This document shows, one piece after another, positions 57,624 through 64,000 of a stretch of DNA of 64,000 bases. The notes beneath the pieces were generated by a model. That model was not told the DNA's origin. It made no database searches and saw only the letters and a program-made list of their open reading frames with translations. A program made the translations under genes and the position numbers. The stretch covers positions 124,001 to 188,000 of the forward strand of contig KV419401.1 in assembly GCA_001630475.1 (NCBI GenBank). The letters are read 5' to 3'. The number at the start of each line of letters is the position of its first letter. Position 1 is the stretch's first letter. The stretch is from Sistotremastrum niveocremeum HHB9708 (taxonomy: Eukaryota > Basidiomycota > Agaricomycetes > Sistotremastrales > Sistotremastraceae).

Positions 57624-60600
57624 ATGGGCGGTTTGCCTAGCTCATCGAGGAAGGTCTCTTCTCGTGAGCAGCAATCAGAGGATGAAGATGCCACCCTCCA
57701 GCATTTCCGTGTCATTTTACAAAATCCAAAAGCGGACGCCACAAACCGACCTAAAATACTTCACGATTTAGGAACGGGGTTGCTAGCTCGATTTGACAAG
57801 CTTGGAAGGATCAATGACATCAACTCTGCTGTGGACACCTTTGCGGAGGCTCAAAAAATTGTTCCCTCGACTGATGCAGAACAAGCTGCCTGTCTCACGG
57901 ACCTTGGTGTGGCGCTGGCTCGTCGATATGATCGACTCGGTCGAATCGCTGATATAAACGAGGCCGTCGAAAAGCACTCCGAAGCTGTTAAATATACGCC
58001 ACGAGACAGCAACTATCTTCCCAGTCGACTGGATAATCTGGGATCCGCGCTCCTTTCTCGATACCTCAAGACTGGTGACCCCAAAGATCTTGAAGATGCC
58101 ATCGAGCGGACTGGGCGAGCAGTCGATTTCACTCCCAGTGATTCTCTCAGTCGACCTGAGTTCCAGAATCATGCCGGTACGGCGTTGCTATGCCGTTATC
58201 GACGCTTCAACAGAGCCGAGGACCTTACCTTAGCCATTGAACGACTCAAGGAAGCCGTCGAGTTGGTTCCCCAAGGTAGTCCTCATCGAGCCGCGTTCCT
58301 CGGCGACCTCGGAGGTGCATTACACGACCGCTTCGCTTGGCTAAACAATGAGCCCGATATCAATGCAGCAATCGAGTGTCGTCGTGAATCTATGGCTCTG
58401 TCGCCCGAGGGGAGTCCTCAGCGAGCGCAGAGCGTGAGCAGTCTGGCCGATTCCCTGCACACCCGATTCCATGCATTCGGCCAAATCATCGACATCAACT
58501 CGGCTATCGAGACATTCGAGGAAGCGCTTGAGCTGTACGACCCTCTGGACGCCAATCGTCCCGGAATTATCGACAACCTGAGCAACGCACTTCTTGCTCG
58601 CTTTGACGCTACGGGCGAGCTCGAGGATGTCGAGTCCGTCATCGAGAAAATGCGAGATGTGGTGGATGATACTCCGATTGAAAGTATTGACCGACCTCGC
58701 TATCTCAACACGCTAGCCCGTGCACTGCTTCGTCTTCATGGTCTGCTCGGGGACGTTCAAGTTCTCGATGATGCTATTCGGCGTCTGCAGGAAGCTCTCG
58801 ATTTCACGTCCGATGATAATGCAGAGCGACCTCGACGCTTAGCAGAGTTAGGAAATGTATTGCTCCTGCGCTTCAACAGCCTTCTTGGGGATATATATCA
58901 TATAGCTGGTGCCATTGACGCGCTGCTGGAAGCTACCACTCTTGTGGCTTCTGGCAGTTTGAGTCAAGCTCAGTACCTTCACGATCTGGGACGTTGCTAC
59001 CTGGGTCGATTTGACAAGCTTGGCGAAGTTAGAGACGTCAACTGCGCCATTCAATCCCTCACTGATAGCATTGCAAATGAGCTTGTGGCAGACGGCACCC
59101 GTGCCGTCGTGTTGAACGACCTAGGAAATGCCCTGTTACGGCGTTCAGAATGGCTAGGAGACATCGACGACTTGAACGTCGCCATCGACCAGCTAACTCA
59201 AGCCCTGGATTTGACTGCCCTGGACAGTGCACTTCGTCCCCAATATCTAAGCGATTTAGGATCCTCATTGCTTTGTCGTGTCCGGCGAACCGGACAGAAA
59301 GCAGACATCGATCGCACCATACATTACCTCAGTCAAGCAGTCGGCTTCATTCCAGCGGATAACACTGACCGACCAGTTTGGTTATGTAATCTGGGTACAG
59401 CTCTATTACGACGCTGGGAGATGGCCGACGACATACATGATCTCAATGCGTCCATTGAGAGATTGGAAGTAGGGCTCGATCGGATCCGTATCGACGATTC
59501 ACTTCGACCCGGATTTTGTTCTGCCTTGGGCAATGCTTTAATGGCTCGATATCGTCGCTTGAACGGGCTTCGCGATATCAATCACGCCATCAGACGTCAC
59601 AAGGAGGCCGTTGACCTCGCCCACATCGAGAACCCCCGTCGATCTGCATTCCTCAATAATTTAGCAGAGTCGTTATTGAATCGATATCAATACCAAGGCG
59701 AAGTGCACGATTTCCGGCACTGTGTCGAGGCTTACCGCCTTTCGGCCATTTCTCCCTACGGAAAGCCTCACCATCGGCTAAATGCAGCAATTCAATGGGC
59801 AACTTTCATGCATGATGCGAATCTTCTGCAAGTGGCATCTACTGCATATGACCTGGCATTCGACTTGTTACCTCAAGTCGTTTTTATGGGGTCGAGCGCT
59901 AAAAACCAGATCTCCCCATTGGTGCCCAAGATCCATTCGCTGGGACGCGATGCAGCTGCTTGCATGCTTGCGCGAGCCGCTTCAGAACCTGAGCTCGCGC
60001 AGAAACATGCATCTCGGGCCGTAGAGCTCCTAGAGGAAGGACAAACGATAGCCTGGTCCCATGCGTTCAGGCTGAGGCAGGAGATCGACCATCTGCGGGC
60101 CGTTGACCCACAACTTGGTGAAGATTGCGACCATTCCGGAAACGTATTGGCACAGAGCTGTTTCCGAGACCCCCACGATCAATTCCCGGAACTAGATGGT
60201 CTTCATTATCGGCGTGCTCTCGAAGACTGGGAGGACCTCGTTCGAACTATTCGTTATATCCCAGGCCTTGCCAATTTCCTTCTTCCGCTCAAATTTGAAA
60301 CGCTCCGACATGCAGCTGATCGTGGGCCGGTTATAACGATCAACGCTAGCAAGTATAGGGTCGATGCAGTGATCATCCCACCTGCAGGCGAAGTGATATT
60401 GCTGCCAATACCTGAGGTGTCGATGTCGGACATAACGGATTTCGCAACGAAGCTGCAACAAATCTCGGTCTACGGCGATTTGCGACACTCTTACACATGG
60501 ATTGAAGAGTCAGCATCCGCAGAAGAGATTATGCAGGAAGTTTTGACGAAAACATGGAGATTATTTGGCAAGCCAATCCTGGATAAAATGGAACAAGCTC

Positions 60601-61391
60601 GATTATATGACAAGGATTCTTCATCTCCGACCCGTGTGTGGTGGAACCTGACCGGACCACTCGCCTCACTTCCCATTCACGCTGCATCTCCGCCTCCATC
60701 TGAGCCCAATCCCGGAATGATGGAGTCTGTCATATCATCATATACCTCATCGTTGACCGGCCTGGTGGGTGCTTCTGGTTCAAAGTCTGTACCCCGAAAG
60801 ATGCTTGTCGTCGGGGCCCCAGAAACTATTGGAGAAGGAGAACAAACAGTAGTGGCCGGAAATGAACTTGAACCGATCCAGAAGCTTACCGCTGAGGAGA
60901 TTCGGACCATCAAAGCAGAAGATGCACGTCTTCTTGACGTATCCAGAGCTCTCTCAGAGTATACATGGGTACACTTTGCATGCAGCGCAGTCCAAGATCC
61001 CAGTGATCCTCTGAAGAGCGGATTAATCCTTGCGGACGGTCTACTGCCGTTATCACGCATGGCGCAACCTCCCCTGGCTCAGGCACAGTTTGCTTATCTC
61101 TCCTCATGTCAATCGGCCACTGGATCGACTCAACATCCAAATGAAGCATTTCCACTAGCTTCGGCGATGCAATTCATAGGATTCCGCGGTGTTATCGGAA
61201 CGTTATGGTCTGTCGGGGATGACCATGCGCTCAAAGTCTCTGACAAAGTTTATGGTGACCTCTGCGAGGCTACCGATGAAGCTGACGCTTCGAAGGCGGC
61301 GTTCGCTTTGCACAAGGCCATACTACACCTGCGTGATGAGATAAAAGCTCCGCTGACTGATTGGGTACCATTTGTGCACTTCGGTCTATGA
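57624..61391 (+). CDS. TPR-CHAT protein (caspase-like domain with 15 TPR-like repeats)
   Basis: A 1255-residue protein without introns, starting MGGLPSSSRKVSSREQ. Residues about 40-720 hold 15 in-register repeats of about 45 residues, each with the pattern L-x-D-L-G-x-A-L-x-x-R-(Y/F)-x-x-x-G-x-x-x-D-(I/L)-x-x-A-I-E-x-x-x-x-A-(V/L). These form a long TPR superhelix. The last 390 residues are a CHAT domain (caspase-like, clan CD protease fold): NLTGPLASLPIHAAS, MLVVGAPE, YTWVHFACSAVQDPSDPLK, LSSCQSATGS, EAFPLASAMQFIGFRGVIGT, LWSVGD and DWVPFVHFGL. The predicted catalytic Cys is present (about residue 1162), but the His of the usual FACHG is Ser (residue 1121, AGC at 60984-60986). In bacteria such proteins are proteases set off by partner signals; fungal ones are abundant, mostly unstudied, and some are effector parts of NLR-like proteins. 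Confidence 0.88.
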   Translation: MGGLPSSSRKVSSREQQSEDEDATLQHFRVILQNPKADATNRPKILHDLGTGLLARFDKLGRINDINSAVDTFAEAQKIVPSTDAEQAACLTDLGVALARRYDRLGRIADINEAVEKHSEAVKYTPRDSNYLPSRLDNLGSALLSRYLKTGDPKDLEDAIERTGRAVDFTPSDSLSRPEFQNHAGTALLCRYRRFNRAEDLTLAIERLKEAVELVPQGSPHRAAFLGDLGGALHDRFAWLNNEPDINAAIECRRESMALSPEGSPQRAQSVSSLADSLHTRFHAFGQIIDINSAIETFEEALELYDPLDANRPGIIDNLSNALLARFDATGELEDVESVIEKMRDVVDDTPIESIDRPRYLNTLARALLRLHGLLGDVQVLDDAIRRLQEALDFTSDDNAERPRRLAELGNVLLLRFNSLLGDIYHIAGAIDALLEATTLVASGSLSQAQYLHDLGRCYLGRFDKLGEVRDVNCAIQSLTDSIANELVADGTRAVVLNDLGNALLRRSEWLGDIDDLNVAIDQLTQALDLTALDSALRPQYLSDLGSSLLCRVRRTGQKADIDRTIHYLSQAVGFIPADNTDRPVWLCNLGTALLRRWEMADDIHDLNASIERLEVGLDRIRIDDSLRPGFCSALGNALMARYRRLNGLRDINHAIRRHKEAVDLAHIENPRRSAFLNNLAESLLNRYQYQGEVHDFRHCVEAYRLSAISPYGKPHHRLNAAIQWATFMHDANLLQVASTAYDLAFDLLPQVVFMGSSAKNQISPLVPKIHSLGRDAAACMLARAASEPELAQKHASRAVELLEEGQTIAWSHAFRLRQEIDHLRAVDPQLGEDCDHSGNVLAQSCFRDPHDQFPELDGLHYRRALEDWEDLVRTIRYIPGLANFLLPLKFETLRHAADRGPVITINASKYRVDAVIIPPAGEVILLPIPEVSMSDITDFATKLQQISVYGDLRHSYTWIEESASAEEIMQEVLTKTWRLFGKPILDKMEQARLYDKDSSSPTRVWWNLTGPLASLPIHAASPPPSEPNPGMMESVISSYTSSLTGLVGASGSKSVPRKMLVVGAPETIGEGEQTVVAGNELEPIQKLTAEEIRTIKAEDARLLDVSRALSEYTWVHFACSAVQDPSDPLKSGLILADGLLPLSRMAQPPLAQAQFAYLSSCQSATGSTQHPNEAFPLASAMQFIGFRGVIGTLWSVGDDHALKVSDKVYGDLCEATDEADASKAAFALHKAILHLRDEIKAPLTDWVPFVHFGL

Positions 61392-62177
61392 CGGTATGGG
61401 CTCTATCACCGATAATACCGGTTCGCTAACGATGCTTTTTTGCTTAGATTTTTCTCGCATGACGGCAATGACGCATGTTAGAACCTCGACTTCACCCTAT
61501 CCATGAGCAGCAGCTTCATCAAATTTATCACGATATATTTCGGCTGGTCGGCATGCCGCCATTTTTGACTGAAATACACTTGATTTTCTGTCAGTGAGGA
61601 GCGCGCCAACGGGTGCTGTCATGCTGTGCATGGGAAGGAGGGTAATTTGGTTCACCTTCAACTTTCAACGCCAGTTTCAGCCTTTGAAAGGAAAAGTGTC
61701 GCAGAGCGTGATGTCATTTTTGCCATTGGTGAGACCTCGGGTGCGGGGAGTGCGGGGAAACGGCGGGGCCGCGTCCGCTTGCCGCTCCATAATCTGGAGA
61801 AAATATTCTCAGGTTCTGAGACCTCGAGACAGTTCTCTGCGCTGACAATGTTCAAGACTTGTATATCGTAGTGTAGTCTTTATCAATCAATCTACGTAGA
61901 TGGAAAACGTAGTGGCTGCGTGACGGAGCTGTGTGCTTGCAATGCCGCTGTTTTGCCAGCGTCGCCCCGCGTGTGTATGGACAGATAGATACCATCCTTG
62001 ATTGGACTATCATACGACATCATCTACGCTTGTATCATTTAAAGTAAGACACCAACTGTTGGACGCGGTTGATTCCATCCCTCATCGGAGCCCTCGCAAC
62101 CAGGCCACACTCGCCTTGTCCCCACGCCCATAGCCTCTTCCTTGTTCCTCCAAGCTTAGAGCCGCCCACCTACAGCC
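61392..62177. other. Intergenic, no gene
   Basis: 786 bp with short frames only; nothing recognised. Confidence 0.4.
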
Positions 62178-62520
62178 ATGTCCATCGTCCGTTCCACTCT
62201 TGCTCGCTATCTTTTCCCTAATGTGCGCTCTCTTCTTGCAACTGTGGTGGTGGACTCCGTTGACCCTGACTCCCTTTTTCAGACACCAGACGCGCCAAGC
62301 GCGCTCTCTGTACCATCCTCTGTTGTAACACCTGTACCCACATCATCATCGAGACCGCCAGTATCGGTGAGTAGTCATTGTCTCTCATCGCGAAATCGGT
62401 TTCAAACGGAGAACATCACAGCGAGCCTCATCGACGGCCTCGACAACATCCCAGTCAGACCAACCAAAGACAACCGCGTCGAGTTCATGGGATTTCCTCG
62501 TCCATGGATCGCTCCTATGA
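62178..62520 (+). CDS. Small Ser/Thr/Pro-rich hypothetical protein
   Basis: Begins MSIVRSTLARYLFPNVRSLL after a pyrimidine-rich leader, then becomes Ser/Pro/Thr-rich (SVVTPVPTSSSRPPVS). A 55-bp intron GTGAGT...ATCACAG would join VS to RASSTASTTSQSDQPKTTAS and the protein would stop at 62520 after about 95 residues. I do not recognise a family. The start could be a mitochondrial-type leader (Arg-containing, amphipathic). Splice signals and composition favour a real small gene over chance, but support is limited. Confidence 0.4.
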
Positions 62521-64000
62521 TCATGACCCCATCGGCTTGTCATTGTTCCATCTGTATTCCATCCGTGTACCCGTAGACCACCATCTCTTCTCTCCATCCC
62601 TGCCTTCATAATCCCTGCTTTCCTGCTTTTCCTTTTCCCTTGCATCTGGTTTTCTGTGTCGCCACGATCATTATGTATCCATCTGGGTTTTGTGAAGGAA
62701 ATGTGTCCATAACATGCGTCTCAGCCTATCCGCACGAGTCTCGTGTATGCGGCCAGGTCCATGATCGCGTGGCTCCTTCCCTAAATACCTCACGACGACC
62801 CCGCCATTCTTGGCAGATGCCCGTACTATACTTTTTACTGTAATTTCGTGGCATGTAGTTTCATTACATTGTGGCATTATCGTGTTTTCTATACACTTGG
62901 GTCGCATCTCAAATCTGATTGCTGATGGAACGCCGTGGAACATGCTGCGGACCAGACCAGACCGAGTACCTCAGTACGTACTACCGAGAATCACATATAC
63001 ATGTGCTCCTCAGGTACCTGGCGTGCAAGTGATTAACCGACGCTGAGTTGTCTGGGCTAGACAGTTCGCACAGAATCCGAAGCAAAGCAAGCGGCAAAGG
63101 TTGACTTGTAGACTGAGACGACTGTGTATGGGGCAAGGGAGGGCGAGAGCGCTCTAATTTAGTGAGCCGCTGAGGTGAAGCTGATCGCGCTCTGGCGGCA
63201 GCGCCAATGTGAGCGCATTTTCTGCACGAGCCTTCAGCCAGCTTCGAAAACGCGAGATATGACACCAGTTCGATCATTAGGTTTCGTAATGGCCCTGCTC
63301 AGATGGCACCATGGCGGAAATCCCGAGTCGCACCAGCATGTCTCTTGAGGTAATCGCCAGTTTCCTTTCCGATCTCAATATTGTCATCGGTAGAGTGTCA
63401 GCGTGTATGGTATGATATAAGGCCGATGTATCACTCATGAACGCACGAGCTTCATGGACACACCCTGCCTAAGATTCGGCCGACAGCATGATGAGTGGAG
63501 TGGCAAAGTTCGAGGAAAATCTTCAAACGCAGATCCTAGACTCTCAGGCTCTCCAGAAGTCCAAGCAGAAAACATAGATGCGGAGATAAGGTAAAAGAGC
63601 CTCGAGTTCAAGATTGTTGCCAACCCCGCGTTGTCCATTTCGCAAGCTTCAACTTATAAGCGCCCGAGTGCCGAAGATGCCGAAGTCAAGTTTCCCACGT
63701 ATTCAAACAAGGCGCAGTCGATGTTTGAGCGAATGGAACTTTCGGACAGTGCATGAGATTGTCTTGTGCTGGCATGGAAGATTGACCAGACGATGGGCGC
63801 ATATATGTGTGAACCTTCACTGTATGAATTTTGAATTTTACTGCGGATGCCTCGTGGTCTATGAAGATGAAGCCTGAGTCAGCTTGGCAACTCGCCTTGA
63901 GACGCGGTGCTTGGGAGGATATACCAAGGTCAAGTACGAAGATCAATCTCGGAGAGCGAGTCGTTCGCAACCTGCGCCCATATCCTGATCTCGAGGGGCA
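62521..64000. other. Gene-poor right end
   Basis: About 1.5 kb with short overlapping frames and no recognisable product. At the very edge, on the minus strand, PLEIRIWAQVANDSLSEI is open and might be the beginning or a middle exon of a gene continuing beyond 64000. Confidence 0.35.

Noticed and set aside
63686-64000. Minus-strand frame at the right edge
   Set aside because: Only a short stretch looks protein-like; without sequence beyond 64000 no gene can be supported.

Overview
The window is nuclear DNA of a mushroom-forming basidiomycete (Agaricomycetes). The evidence is genes packed on both strands with very many short introns (about 45-60 bp), an Agaricus bisporus-type fruit-body lectin, fungal-lineage families (DUF6534 seven-helix proteins, tandem Ser/Thr kinases of the basidiomycete TKL-like type, MYND proteins with long helical N-termini, F-box proteins) and standard fungal housekeeping genes (cytosolic LeuRS, PUS3, FIG4, NHP6, an OSH4-type sterol-transfer protein, RTT106, PMI). 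I saw no tRNA, rRNA, CRISPR array or retroelement. Gene models were spliced by hand, so exon ends are inferred from GT/GC-AG signals, reading frame and family conservation.

Layout: 3' part of an F-box-like gene (0-1.2 kb); ABL-type lectin with a TATA box (2.6-3.2 kb); divergent PUS3 and LeuRS (3.6-9.2 kb); FIG4 phosphoinositide phosphatase (9.4-12.8 kb); two chitin-deacetylase-type paralogues (13.3-14.6 and 17.6-19.0 kb) separated by a 477-bp MITE-like element with perfect ends; NHP6 (19.6 kb); OSH4-like (20.6-22.2 kb); two tandem M1 aminopeptidases (22.8-27.0 and 27.4-31.7 kb); an unrecognised Pro-rich protein; a Kelch protein; a fungal SMP-domain protein (35.0-35.9 kb); two tandem MYND-finger proteins (36.5-38.8 and 39.4-41.7 kb); RTT106 (42.2-43.8 kb); two tandem kinases (44.3-45.8 and 46.5-48.2 kb); a DUF6534 membrane protein (48.6-50.4 kb); a 3.1-kb stretch I could not resolve; an MFS sugar transporter converging on phosphomannose isomerase (53.6-56.9 kb); a 1255-residue TPR-CHAT protein (57.6-61.4 kb); and a gene-poor right end.

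Two themes stand out. Four separate families (deacetylase, aminopeptidase, MYND, kinase) are present as adjacent same-strand pairs, so tandem duplication is a main shaping force here. Second, the aminopeptidase pair has its zinc-site region cut into tiny exons, including a 9-nt exon coding only Trp-Phe-Gly and a 4-nt exon at the same place in both copies; the deacetylase pair shares a 14-nt exon. The TPR-CHAT protein has kept the predicted catalytic Cys but has Ser where the CHAT His is expected. Functionally the window mixes cell-wall chitin modification, mannose metabolism and sugar uptake, translation and tRNA modification, lipid and phosphoinositide traffic, and chromatin; I see no co-regulated pathway cluster.
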